Assembly (NCBI GenBank): GCA_034401135.1 | Contig: JAWZSP010000002.1 | Coordinates: 682,001-746,000, forward strand | Origin: Volutella citrinella | Lineage: Eukaryota; Ascomycota; Sordariomycetes; Hypocreales; Nectriaceae | Direction: 5' to 3' | Length of the DNA: 64,000 nucleotides | Part shown: one piece after another, positions 13,395 through 22,810 of the stretch | Layout of the letters: each line of letters opens with the position of its first letter | How positions within the stretch are numbered: position 1 is the stretch's first letter | Notes under the pieces: model-generated | The model's input: the letters and a program-made list of their open reading frames with translations, nothing else | Told to the model about the DNA's origin: nothing | Databases searched by the model: none | Position numbers and translations under genes: made by a program

Positions 13395-13730
13395 TCATTC
13401 GACGAGATAGGCGTACGCTTCTTTTTTTAATCCAGAGGGCCGCTGCTCCGATGGACTCGAACGGGCGACCAAACCGCCGCTATCGAAGCCCTTGGCCACT
13501 CGCTCCAGCGACCGGACGGACTCCCCCAACTCGTGTGCTCTGAGTAGCTCGATAGTGCGCTGCCAGTTGTCTAGCTCGCGCCCGTGGCGCGGTCTCATTT
13601 CTTGTCCTTCGCGCTGAGGCCGGCGCTCCCGCCTCCAGGTGCAGACGGCGGAGAGGATGAATCCGACGAGGCAGGAGAAGATGACGAGGAAGCCGAAGAC
13701 TGTGTAGGCGTTGTAGGTTCCTGATGCCAT
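13395..13730 (-). CDS. Small single-pass membrane protein (array member A)
   Basis: A 111-aa frame with an ATG start at 13730. Residues about 8-30 form one hydrophobic segment (VFGFLVIFSCLVGFILSAVC), followed at once by a basic TWRRERRPQR run, which by the positive-inside rule would place the C-terminal part in the cytosol. The remaining ~75 residues are polar and charged, with a possible short helix (WQRTIELLRAHELGESVRSLERVAK). No family was recognised. It shares its layout with the cluster at 16521-19241 but lies on the opposite strand, upstream of the F-box gene, with a head-to-head arrangement. Moderately likely to be real because the frame has both a clear TM segment and a sharply placed ATG. 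Confidence 0.55.
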   Translation of the reverse strand: MASGTYNAYTVFGFLVIFSCLVGFILSAVCTWRRERRPQREGQEMRPRHGRELDNWQRTIELLRAHELGESVRSLERVAKGFDSGGLVARSSPSEQRPSGLKKEAYAYLVE

Positions 13731-14345
13731 TTTTTATGCAGATGCGGTCTGGGGGGGGTTATTTCTGGGAGCTGTTGACATGTTGTGCCCGGCATGATGC
13801 TGCTTATGTAGATGGGCGAGGCGGGGTTGGGTGCGTTTGCGACTGCAGCTACTCACGACTATGCATCTGTGATGAAGAGCTTCTCAGGGTGGGATTCTTC
13901 TCCATGGTACAGTATTGCCATGATTGATGTGTGGTGATGGTAGTTCCAGTCTGGGCTTGCACAGCGCATTGGGCTGCTGCTGTGGGAGTCAACCCCAGCC
14001 AGCTTAACCTGGACAGTAGCTTGCACTATGCACCGGTGATTTTTGGTCAGTTTGTATCCCAGCCTCCTGTAATTTGGTCTCCCGCCCCATCTGAGGTCTG
14101 TTATGGTACTTTGGTAAATCGTCAGCTTACTACTGGGCCGATGGTGCAGCGCCTCTTCTGACTGGCCGGGCTGGCGGATGCCTGGAACCATGCACCTATT
14201 TCAACAACACGCCAGACCAGAACACAGCCCAGAATGTGCATGGCGATGAGGGCAGTTTCATCTCGTGCTATATTCGACGGCTATATTGGCGATAGAACGG
14301 GTGCCAACCTCCCACGTCGCATTGTTGCAAAGTATCTTGATCAGT
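13731..14345. other. Intergenic between divergent small TM gene and F-box gene
   Basis: Shared upstream region of two divergent genes. No coding sequence is supported. It may serve as a bidirectional promoter. Confidence 0.4.
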
Positions 14346-16168
14346 ATGGCCAGAGAGATCTCTCCGCACAAACCGGGGCTGCAGAAGCTGCCACTGGAGC
14401 TGCTCGGTTCAATTTTGGGCCATTTGAGCAGCATCGACGATCTATTCAAGGCCTCCAGGAGCTGCCGCTTTGCTAGGGACGCCTTCAACAGCCACAAGCG
14501 CACCATCCTGTCCAAAGTGCTCCTGCGGGAGCTCCAGACTCGGAATGTCCTCCCCGAGGCCATAGCTGCCTGGGAAGCGTCTGTGATGCCAGCTAAAATC
14601 ACCCGCAGGGAGTTGGTGCGGTTCTTTGAGCGACATCTCCGTCAGAGAGGTGCTGCGGAGCCCCCACAGCTGAACTCGGGCGTGTACGACGTCTTTGACC
14701 TGGTGCGCCTGCAGGCGAGCGTCATCTGGTGGCGGAGGAAGGCTATAGAGGCTTGGCTCAAGCTCGGCAAGGATGCGCTCGAGGCCGGTGAAGATGAGGC
14801 CGGTGCGTCCAAGTCGGCGTGGCTCGAAGCGTCGAGGGCTGGTGAGGAACAGCGCGTTGAGCGGGCGCTGTATCGGTTTGAGACATATCAGCACCTCTTC
14901 AAGCGGCTGGTGGTGAACAAGGAAGAGGAAGAGGAAGAAGAACATGCTAAACATAACGAAAATGAGGATGATATCGAAGTAAAGGATTTGGACTGGCAGG
15001 ACACAAGCAAGGACCTCAAGTTCTACATGGGAGTTTTCTTCGACTTCTTCGCCCCCTGGGAGAACGAGCAGCTTGCCTGTGTGCACGAGTACATCGCCAC
15101 ACGCGCGAGAGAGAGTATGCTGCTCGCCATTCCCTTGATCTGTTTTGAGGGTTTTAGTAGCTAATGAGCACTGTGACAGCGTTCAATGATTTGGCACACA
15201 ATGACGTCGAAATGGGCTATCACTGTGTGTGGCCGATTGGTGGATTCGACAGCTTTCGGCTACAATTCATCCTCTCCCGTGGCCTCGACAAGCTGCGCGT
15301 CCTTGAACAAGCCGAGAGCTTCCAGGAGAGGTCAAAGTTGCTGAAGACGATCGACGGCAACCCGTTCCGCTACAGCAAGTGCACCATGTATTTCGCCATG
15401 CGGTGCCAGGGGGGGACGCGCCGCCAACCCCTCGTGGGTGACTACGAGCTCCGGGAGCACGTCCAGCCCGAGGCGTTTGCAGACCCTGAGGAGGGTCCGT
15501 ACCTGGCGCTGGATTGGAGCGGCGAGCCGGACGGCCATGCATACCTCTACTATATCCGCGAGAACCGGGGTCTGCGGGCTGTTGGCTACACCATCTGGGA
15601 CGAGGACCGCTTCGCCGCGCTCGGCTTGATGGAAGAGGCGTGGCAGTCTCCGGAAAGCGACACGGCCATCAGTATCACGGGAAGCTACGAGCCCGCCTTC
15701 ATGCCGTGGATGAGGGCCAACTGGGCGTTGCGCGAGGCCCAGTACCTTAGTGGCGTCAGGCACTTCTCGCGGCGCCGTGACCCGGAGGCGGACGAGGTGT
15801 CGCAGGAGACGTACATCGACGCTATCCCCCGGATCAACATGACGGTCTCAGCGGCGCAGAGCGCAAATGTCCTCACACTTCTGCCGGAGGACGCCGATTA
15901 TGTCACGCCGGCCATGCTGGCCATGGAGGGCTCCGAGCTGACATGGGTGGACCGTTCGTTTGGGGTGCGGCACATCGAGAACATGCCCGAGAACCTGGAG
16001 CCGGTGGTAATACCTCACGACCAGCTGGTTAGAATGAGAGACAAAGCCAATGCCACGGCCGCCACGCTGGAGCGAAAGATGAGGAAGCTCGACCAAAAGT
16101 TCCGTGAGAAGGGATCCGTGGCAGTGCTCTATAACTGGGGGTTGTCGTATGGCTGTAACGATGCCTAA
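14346..16168 (+). CDS. F-box-like protein with large C-terminal region
   Basis: Two exons, 14346-15114 and 15180-16168, joined by a 65-nt intron (GTATGC donor, CTAATG branch-like site, GACAG acceptor), give 585 aa. Residues about 13-50 (LQKLPLELLGSILGHLSSIDDLFKAS) match the F-box pattern LPxELLxxIxxxL, which in this family binds Skp1 in SCF ubiquitin ligases. An acidic poly-Glu run follows near residues 190-215. The C-terminal half is globular in composition and has no repeat I recognise. I chose the ATG at 14346 because it has A at -3 and G at +4 and sits the usual distance from the F-box; an in-frame ATG at 14265 would add 27 residues. The likely role is substrate recognition for ubiquitination; the target is unknown. 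Its place between membrane-microprotein genes is notable. Confidence 0.8.
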
Positions 16169-16520
16169 AGGTCTATAAACTCAGGGCATCTCATTGTAGA
16201 AATGGAATATACGTCGAGTAGGGATTTTGATTGGTTCGGTGCGGAAGCGTGGTCTTTGACTATTCATAAACGCTACGGCGGGTCGCTGCAGCTCATTGTC
16301 CGTTTGAAGCCCGCCGGGTTCACAAAACGAATGAACAGGGAGCGAACAGGGAGCGAACAGCAAGCGCCACCAGATGGAACGGCTGACGACAAAGGCGGTC
16401 GTTCTAGCACCTGTTCTGCGCGCAGAATAATAAAGCAGTCTCTTTCGCCCTTGGCCAGTCTGCTTCTTCAACCTCAACCCTCTCTCCCATCCTGCAACTA
16501 CGACACCAACGACAAGCAAC
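16169..16520. promoter_or_regulatory. Promoter and leader of array member B
   Basis: Downstream of the F-box stop the sequence contains an ATAATAAAG element near 16427 and then a CT/CA-rich tract with ACCAACGACAAGCAAC directly before the ATG at 16521. This is a typical fungal promoter and leader layout, so gene B probably has its own transcript. Confidence 0.45.
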
Positions 16521-16721
16521 ATGGGCTCTCTTCTCTTCCCTCGCAAGGGTAGCCAGAACACGGTCGGAGGCGGCTGCGGGGAAGGCTGCGTCTCGCTGCC
16601 AGAAACGCAGATCGTCATCCTCGTCTTCTCCGTCGTCGGCGTCATTGCGCTCGTCGCCCTGGCCGTTTTTGTCTGGGCCAAATGGGCCGACTGGAAGAAG
16701 AAGTGGAAGGGTAGGGCCTGA
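16521..16721 (+). CDS. Single-pass membrane microprotein (array member B)
   Basis: 66 aa, single exon, ATG in CAACATGG context. The N-terminal ~29 residues hold a Gly/Cys patch (GGGCGEGC). One TM segment spans about 30-53 (IVILVFSVVGVIALVALAVFVW), followed by a short tail rich in Trp and Lys (AKWADWKKKWKGRA). The charge pattern suggests N-out/C-in topology. I recognise no family. It is the first of six + strand frames of the same layout up to 19241. Confidence 0.65.
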   Translation: MGSLLFPRKGSQNTVGGGCGEGCVSLPETQIVILVFSVVGVIALVALAVFVWAKWADWKKKWKGRA

Positions 16722-16975
16722 TAGGTGACGCGCAAGGCATTTAGAAGCATGGGCCATTATTGTGTCGAGATCTCACGGCGTGCATCAGCTCCTGCGGCTT
16801 CTGACAGCCAAGCAGCCACACCCACTCAAAGACTCGGGGGCGGTTGTTCATTGTCCACCGACATGTGTGGCGGCAATGCAGTGTTATCGCCTTTGATAAC
16901 TAGCTATAAATGAATGCATAACTTTTACCCCCTTAATTCTTGCTCTCCAACCTGAAAGACCCAATATTTAGCAAC

Positions 16976-17140
16976 ATGACGGCTCTCTTTTCTCGTAGCG
17001 AAGACAAAGGGTTGTCAGCAACAGCCATCGGATGTCTCTGTGCTTTAGGCCTATTCATTCTCCTATGCATACTTCTTGCTGGCCGAATCAGGGTTGGGAC
17101 GTTCCACTGGACGAGGAAGGGGAATAGCGGTCCATGCTAA
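16976..17140 (+). CDS. Single-pass membrane microprotein (array member C)
   Basis: 54 aa from the first ATG of the frame, which has AAC before it. A short charged N-terminus (FSRSEDKG) leads into one TM segment at about 13-36 (TAIGCLCALGLFILLCILLAG), then a basic tail (RIRVGTFHWTRKG). It starts 455 nt after the start of member B, and the gap holds a TATAAAT element near 16905-16911 that could be its TATA box. No family recognised. Short enough that chance cannot be excluded from this frame alone. Confidence 0.55.
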   Translation: MTALFSRSEDKGLSATAIGCLCALGLFILLCILLAGRIRVGTFHWTRKGNSGPC

Positions 17141-17344
17141 TCGCCCAAGTCAGCTCTCCCAAGCTCATAGACCCAGAGCTGTTGTTCACAGCTTCGGATG
17201 CAGCACCCGGGAACCTCGTCACGCATGCCGCCCAGCCATAAATGCTTTGCTTTTGCCATAGCCATGTGTTTTGTTGAGTTGGCATCTGTGTTCCTGTCTA
17301 CGCCCACTTCGAACCAGCATCGATAGCGCCTACGCCCGAGATCA

Positions 17345-17530
17345 ATGAGTCCCATTACGCCCGACGAGGCCGAGGCGCTCCTGGGGTGGGACTACGACCA
17401 CGAGACAGAGATGGCCTACATAGTGGGATTTTGCGTCGTCTGTGGCATCCTATTCCTCGCCCTTGCGTTCCTGCTTGCCTTCTACTGCTGGTCAGAGGGT
17501 TGTGTGGAGAGGCAGGGAAGACGGTTTTAG
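17345..17530 (+). CDS. Single-pass membrane microprotein (array member D)
   Basis: 61 aa, single exon. The N-terminal ~23 residues are acidic (PDEAEALLGWDYDHETE). One TM segment covers about 24-47 (AYIVGFCVVCGILFLALAFLLAFYC), and the short tail ends in basic ERQGRRF. Acidic outside and basic inside strongly fits N-out/C-in topology. It starts 369 nt after member C. No family recognised. Confidence 0.6.
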   Translation: MSPITPDEAEALLGWDYDHETEMAYIVGFCVVCGILFLALAFLLAFYCWSEGCVERQGRRF

Positions 17531-17798
17531 ACGAGTGAAGCGGCATCTGGAGTTGGGGGCTGTCTTTTGTTTCGCTTCGCTTTGTAGCTACGCCTCTAGA
17601 GCATCTGTATACTGTTCATTGAGCCGCGAAATGAAACAAGACCGTTATCTCATTGTTCCTCAATCGTGACAGCCACCCATCTGACAGCTCACAAATGACG
17701 ATACAAGCCATCGATCGAACTGTTGATGATGGAAGCCATGTCTGGCTGGTTCATGGTGGAACAAGTTCGGCATGATCCAGCTGTATTTATTCTAGAAT

Positions 17799-18115
17799 AT
17801 GGCATCAGACACTCCGCTCCTTCTCCAGTCGCCTACAAATACCCATGGTGCGCCCCTGGCCCACCTGCACAAACAGTAAGACATCTGTCAAGTTCTCAGT
17901 TCCAATTCGCCACCCTAGAGCACTCAAATTTCCTCGCCGGTGCGATAAACAGGCGGTTCATCGGCTTCGCCATCGCCCTCACTGTCGGAATTGTGGCTAA
18001 TGAACTCCTGGGTTTGGTGGACACTGCCCACGGACGCGAGCGGGTCAAGTCGTTTTTCTGCTGTGGAAGGAGGCGAAAGGAAGAGCTACCGGAAAATACA
18101 TGGCCCCCAGTCTGA
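17799..18115 (+). CDS. Single-pass membrane microprotein (array member E, spliced)
   Basis: I propose two exons, 17799-17875 and 17953-18115, with a 77-nt intron (GTAAGA donor, AAACAG acceptor), giving 79 aa. An in-frame TAG two codons before the ATG fixes the start, and the ATG has A at -3. The first exon codes a polar Ser/Pro/His-rich N-terminus; the second codes one TM segment at about 28-46 (FIGFAIALTVGIVANELLGL), then a basic, Cys-containing juxtamembrane tail (RERVKSFFCCGRRRKEE). The unspliced alternative is a longer frame from an ATG at 17726 with a 127-aa product. The spliced form resembles its neighbours better. The paired cysteines near the membrane could be acylated (inference). 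Confidence 0.55.
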
Positions 18116-18471
18116 GTGGCATGAGCTGTCGAAGGGCACAGGAGTTGGGAGGGCGCCATGCACATGGTGGGAAAGAGGCATCGGATTACATTACATCACA
18201 TCACATCACATCGCAACTGGTGAGCTAGAGAGACCTATAAGAAGGCAGTAGTCACGCCTGTGCATCATAGGGGCAGTAGCTACACCCAAATCATAACGCT
18301 CGTTCGCACGCAATGAATGGCCCAACTATTCGGCCTCCTCACCACCACACCACAAACACTGCAGCTACCAGTTGCCGTTGCTCGCTTCAAGCACAAAATC
18401 CAGTATCAAATAGCTCCGTGACCCTCTAAATACTCATAAATCCCTTTATTTTACCTCCCAATACGTCCAGC
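18116..18471. other. Intergenic between array members E and F
   Basis: Contains a short pentamer repeat (TTACA/TCACA) and AT-rich TAAATACTCATAAATCCC close to the start of member F, which may be its core promoter. No gene supported. Confidence 0.4.
18185..18212. repeat. Pentanucleotide microsatellite
   Basis: Two TTACA-type units followed by three TCACA units in tandem, between array members E and F. Simple repeat with no visible function. Confidence 0.8.
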
Positions 18472-18786
18472 ATGGGTTCCCCTTCCCCCACCAAAGGGGA
18501 CATTGAAACTGAACATACGGGTGCTCAATTGGCCGCCATCGCCATTGCTACCATCCTCTCTTGTATCACGGTGATGCTCCTTGTTATGATATTCTTCAGA
18601 CACTCGGTTCGGGGGTGCTGCGTGGTCGTTCGGCGCCGCGTCCGCCGTGGATGGTATCAGCTCGATGATGATGCTCCCAACAGGACGACGGACGTCCCGC
18701 TACAGGTTCGGAATCCACGAGAACAAAGCCCGGGTCGCGAGCAGCCGACTCTAGTCGTTCCCCGCGCCCACGTTTGTTCTGAGTAG
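18472..18786 (+). CDS. Single-pass membrane protein (array member F)
   Basis: 104 aa, single exon, ATG in CAGCATGG context. A polar N-terminus (~17 residues) precedes one TM segment at about 18-42 (LAAIAIATILSCITVMLLVMIFF). Next is a Cys/Arg-rich stretch (RGCCVVVRRRVRRGW), then a ~45-residue polar cytosolic tail. This is the longest + strand member of the array. The CC next to a run of arginines is similar to the motif in member E (FFCCGRRRK), a possible shared juxtamembrane signature. No family recognised. Confidence 0.65.
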   Translation: MGSPSPTKGDIETEHTGAQLAAIAIATILSCITVMLLVMIFFRHSVRGCCVVVRRRVRRGWYQLDDDAPNRTTDVPLQVRNPREQSPGREQPTLVVPRAHVCSE

Positions 18787-18974
18787 TGGGTTTCACTGAA
18801 CACGCACACGTGTGATTTGGCTTTCACCAGAATGAACATGTTCTTGGACAAAGGGAGAGATGCCGGGAGCAATAAGAAGTCGCACCTTCGCCTCACCAGT
18901 TCACCAGCAAGACTCATCAATACTTTCTCCTCTCGAACTTACATCTGAAAACCCTGCAGACCCGCGAGACGACC

Positions 18975-19241
18975 ATGTGGCTCCCGACACGCACACAAAT
19001 GCCGGCCAACGTCCTCTTAGCCCGCGGCGACAACGGCAGCAGCTCTGCGAACCAACTAGCCGGTGGCCTCATCGCATGCATCGTTGCATTTTGCTTTTCT
19101 ATTCCGTTGGCCGTACTTTGCTACGTCATGCTGCGCAAGTGTCGCGACAAGAGACGGCAACTTAGGACGAGCGAGGAGGCTGCTGATGAGGCGACGAAAC
19201 ACGGCCCCGACACAGGCAACGGGCAACAAATGGACAAATAA
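18975..19241 (+). CDS. Single-pass membrane protein (array member G)
   Basis: 88 aa from ATG 18975; an internal ATG at 18999 would give 80 aa. A Gly/Ser/Asn N-terminus leads to one TM segment at about 29-52 (LAGGLIACIVAFCFSIPLAVLCYVML), then RKCRDKRRQLR and a charged tail of ~25 residues. As in the other members, a basic cluster with a Cys lies directly after the membrane segment. Last member of the array; the next gene (19654-20607) is on the other strand. Confidence 0.62.
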   Translation: MWLPTRTQMPANVLLARGDNGSSSANQLAGGLIACIVAFCFSIPLAVLCYVMLRKCRDKRRQLRTSEEAADEATKHGPDTGNGQQMDK

Positions 19242-19653
19242 GAAACAAACCAACTCCCGGTGCTTTTACAATACTCCTGGAAGCAGAGCGACGAGATGAG
19301 AGATGCCCGCGGACGGACTGGCACCTACCGATGGACGGCACTGTCACGGCGGATTCCAGCAGAGGAAGGCGTTGACATGCAACGGTTAACTATCGAAGTT
19401 GCCCTTTAGCGTTTTTTTCTTTCATTAAAAGTATTAGCGACTATTCTTTACATGTTGTTCCTGTGCCATGTGACATGCCCGGCGTGATGAACAGACAGCC
19501 CAACCACATGATGGCTTGCTCACTCTTTGTTGACGAAAGGCCATGGACAATGGCATTGTGGCGCAGGCCGGTGAGCTCCAAAGATCCAGATACCAAGGCC
19601 GTCTCGCCAGTGTCATGTGCCTATTCATTTTCATTCGCCTTTCGAGCCTTCAC
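19242..19653. other. Convergent intergenic region
   Basis: Holds the 3' ends of array member G and of the Gfd2-like gene. An AT-rich CATTAAAAGTATTAG near 19424 may be a polyadenylation region. Nothing else seen. Confidence 0.5.
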
Positions 19654-20607
19654 TCAATGCGTCTCGCCAGCAGCCTCGAGCCGTCTCATTTCTTCTTGCC
19701 TCTCTTCGCGCTGTTTCCTCCTTCCCATGGCGTGCTTCTCCAACTTAGTCTCTGGCACCGGTGGCAGGGCCGCATGCGCAACCGCTTTCAGTGCCGCGGG
19801 CCAGCTGGGCAGGTCTTGAGGGTCGAAGCGATTTTCGGCGTCCCTCACAGTAATCATCAGCAGGGCCCGAAGGACGTAGTGCGCGTCGTTGCCAGCGACG
19901 TGGAGTAGCATGTACGGAAAGTCAAACTCTTGCAGCAGTTTCTTCAGGGTGTACCGGTAGTGTAGCTGGAGCGGGTTCTGAGCGGCCTTGACTGTGTCGA
20001 TAGTGAATACTTGGCGGAGATTGATGTCGAGTTGCTTGAGCACGGAGAGTTCTCGACTCCCGCCGTGGAATACGAGGGCAGAGTGTCGCTGATGCGAGAT
20101 GACACCTCTCAGCCTCTGTTCCAGAGAATCGAGTGTTATGCACTTGGACTTGCCGAACAGGAACTTGCGATCGTGTTTGGAGAAGTACGTGGGATCGTTG
20201 ACAATCCAGTGGAACGACTGGATGGCTTGCGAGGCCATCGCACTGGTCATCTCCGGTGGCCGTGGATTGCGGAGATCCTGCAGCGCCTGGGTATTCAATA
20301 TGGAGATGCCAATGTGGAACCGATGAATAACGCCACCCTCTTCTTCGAGCTGGTCGATGTCGATGCTGACAAGCTGCAGGGCCTTCATCAACGTTTTGGT
20401 GTAGGGAAGTGGCACCGTCATTGGAAGGTGCGGCCACGGAGACGACAGCTGGGCTTTGCCCGAGTACCCAAATACCCACCGGAGAATGACGGTTTCATCT
20501 CTGAGAATCCCCTTGTGCGCGGGAGGCTCTTTGCGTACTGGCGGCGTCGTGGATGGGGATTCACGCATCGCGACACCCGTGCTGGTCTTTTTGTCGTCCA
20601 TGGCCAT
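19654..20607 (-). CDS. Gfd2/YDR514C-like RNase H-fold protein
   Basis: 317 aa, single exon. The central region resembles the fungal Gfd2/YDR514C C-terminal domain, an RNase H-like fold related to DEDD exonucleases. I see a first acidic motif in SIDID (D83, D85), a GI-type second strand (HIGISILNTQAL), a middle region with VFHGGSRELSVLKQLDI, a DT motif (TIDTVK) and a final HVAGNDAHYVLRALL with H236 and D241, the typical HNAGNDA signature of the family. The C-terminus is a charged coil (RRKQREERQEEMRRLE). Yeast Gfd2 was linked genetically to the mRNA export helicase Dbp5; enzymatic activity is not established. The N-terminal ~70 residues are Pro-rich and probably disordered. Family assignment fairly sure; function unclear. 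Confidence 0.75.
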   Translation of the reverse strand: MAMDDKKTSTGVAMRESPSTTPPVRKEPPAHKGILRDETVILRWVFGYSGKAQLSSPWPHLPMTVPLPYTKTLMKALQLVSIDIDQLEEEGGVIHRFHIGISILNTQALQDLRNPRPPEMTSAMASQAIQSFHWIVNDPTYFSKHDRKFLFGKSKCITLDSLEQRLRGVISHQRHSALVFHGGSRELSVLKQLDINLRQVFTIDTVKAAQNPLQLHYRYTLKKLLQEFDFPYMLLHVAGNDAHYVLRALLMITVRDAENRFDPQDLPSWPAALKAVAHAALPPVPETKLEKHAMGRRKQREERQEEMRRLEAAGETH

Positions 20608-21722
20608 TGACTACCCGAGCAATGATTGCAATGGTCGGGAAATGGGACAGAGTAAAAGCTACAATGCCGCGTCAATGAGGCGTGCACCATGATGTTAACT
20701 TTGTGCCTTCTGCACAGCATAGAGCTTCATCGGCAGAGCTTCCCATCCCGGCCGACATCAAGAACCATGAACTCCGAAGCAGGGCCTCGTGCCAAGCACA
20801 AAAACAAAAGGGACATCGCGGGCAACTCATGCACGTTTCTTCTGGTCATGTCTGCCTCGCTTCTACTCAACATATGCATGTCGTCCAGCATGTTCTCGTT
20901 TCCTCCATGCTTTCTCTCTCTCTTCTCATGCCCATATTCGTTCCTCTCCCTCTCCCCCCACCATTCCAAAAATAAAACACAGCATCGTCCAACACATTGC
21001 CCTCTCGATACATAAATCCGACAGTCCAGCAATTAACAAGGGGGGTTGTGTGGCGTGGGAAGAGAGGATATTCTTTCGGTTTCAAATTCGTGATCGCCCC
21101 TCGGGCATCATGAGGATTAAAAGAAAAGGTAGGCGAGCAGGTGTAATAGTGCGGTATACGTGCGCGGGCTCAAGTGCCGTAGTCAATGCCGTTAACAAGG
21201 CTCCCGCGGGAGACCTTTCTCCGTAACTAGTGGTGGTGTAGTGTATCTTGGTCCCAAATTTTTCCATATAGTAAGACAGCCAAATGCATAACGTCAACGT
21301 CAGGGTTGGGGTAATGAAGGGAAGGGAAGGTGACGGCGAAGGGGGATCCAGGCGATCTGTGTATGACAAAGGGAAATGAGGTGGTAATGTTTGAGGTACA
21401 AATGAGTTTTACTATTTTTGTGCGTCTTTCTAGGCGACTGGAGGATAATACATCCTTCTCGTTTGGGTTGTTCCAGTCTCCTCCGCGGTTGCTGCCCTTC
21501 AGCCTGCGGGCGCTTTAGTCGTGGGTTTATTTGGAGCAATGCCGACCACACGCGGCATGGCACGCAGGTCGTAATTGATAGTGGGAGCAGCCCCCATCGC
21601 AACAGCCCGGAGATATAGCATAGCGCTGTGTCGTCTCGAGCACAGGGAAGCGAGGGAAGCGAGGGCCGCGGGCATCGATTGGCTGTGGGGTGGCAGCTTC
21701 GGCCGTCGATCGGTGGAGCATG
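20608..21722. other. Intergenic: spg1 3' region and Gfd2-like promoter
   Basis: About 1.1 kb between two minus-strand genes. No coding sequence is supported. A CT-rich tract at 20900-20965 on the + strand reads as purine-rich on the - strand. Confidence 0.5.
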
Positions 21723-22810
21723 TCACACCGACTGGTAGAGCAGGAGGGGTTCGCCGACGTTTTCGATCTCGGGAATCGTACACTTGAGGTCGAACGCTTT
21801 GGAGAGGACGATCTTGAAGATCTGGGGAGGGGTTAGCAGGACGCTCCATGACCCGTGGATCATGACGCTGATTTACTAACCTTTTGCACATTGATACTAT
21901 GGCTTGTGCTAGAGAAGATGAGCGCCGCCCTCATAGCTTTGGCGAACCGCCGGGCCTGCAAGCCGAGTTAGCACAGTGGGATTTTACAGAGCGCAGTTTG
22001 ACGATACACATGTGACATACGTCCGTCAAACAGCAGATAATTGGAAAAGCGCACCTGGTTGGAGATTTCCTCCTGGTCCTGTTGGGGGAAGTTGACAAAA
22101 TGGTCATACTTTGTGCCCACCAAGATTGGAATGGCCGTCTTGTTGAAGCCACGGCCCTGGCGGTACCACTCCTTGATGCTATTGAGGGTGCTCTTTCGGG
22201 TCAGGTCGAACATGAACAGGATGGCGACGGCATCGTTGCAGACCAGCGGCAACATGTTGACGAACTCGCGCTGGCCACCCAAGTCCCAGATGGAAAAGGT
22301 GATTTCCGTGTTGCGGATCGAGATAGTCTTCTCCATGAAGTTGACACCCAGCGTCTGGATGTAGTCCTCGTCCCAGCTACCCTCGACGTACTTGACCATT
22401 AGTGACGTCTTGCCGATCTGGGCATCGCCCACCATGCCGACCTTGATTACGACGTGATTACGGCCATTGGCAGCTTCGCCGCTAGCCCCAGAGGCGGCTT
22501 GCGGGCCCTGGCGGTAATCGCCGTAAGATTGATGGGCCGGGTTCGAGAGGCCGCTGGCTGGCCTAGAGATGGGATGCGGAGGGGCCTGGACGGGCGGTGT
22601 GTATCTGGCATTAGGGTCCTCCTCCTGCTGGTGGTTCTGTTGGTGTTGCGCAGAGCCCACGCTGTTAGCGAGGCCCTGGTCTAGAGATTGGCTCTGCTGG
22701 TGGTGGAAGCCGTTGCTGGAGGCAATATGCGGCGAGCCTTCGATGCCGCCGAGGGTGTCGTCGTGAACATCGTGGGGAGGGCGGTGATGCGCCTCCATGT
22801 CAACATCCAT
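21723..22810 (-). CDS. spg1: Septum-promoting GTPase Spg1/Tem1
   Basis: Ras-superfamily GTPase at the top of the septation initiation/mitotic exit network, acting at spindle pole bodies. Three exons, 22055-22810, 21881-21955 and 21723-21821, give 309 aa. The first ~118 residues are a His/Gln/Pro-rich low-complexity extension. The G domain has GDAQIGKTS (P-loop), WDLGGQ (switch II with Gly-Gly, typical of Spg1/Tem1) and GTKYD in place of the usual NKxD, also typical of this family. The end ENVGEPLLLYQSV is the expected C-terminus, without a CAAX box. Both introns are short (99 and 59 nt) and keep frame. In yeast the pathway partners are the Bfa1-Bub2/Byr4-Cdc16 GAP and the Cdc15/Sid2 kinases; none is in this window. 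Confidence 0.95.

Noticed and set aside
13430..13530. tRNA-like A-box (TGGCCAAGGG) and B-box (GTTCGAGTCC) on the minus strand
   Set aside because: The T-arm stem does not pair and no matching acceptor 5' strand is found. The sequence is explained as coding in the small TM gene A.
17726..18115. Unspliced 127-aa version of array member E
   Set aside because: N-terminal part is not protein-like and the spliced model fits the neighbours; kept as an alternative only.
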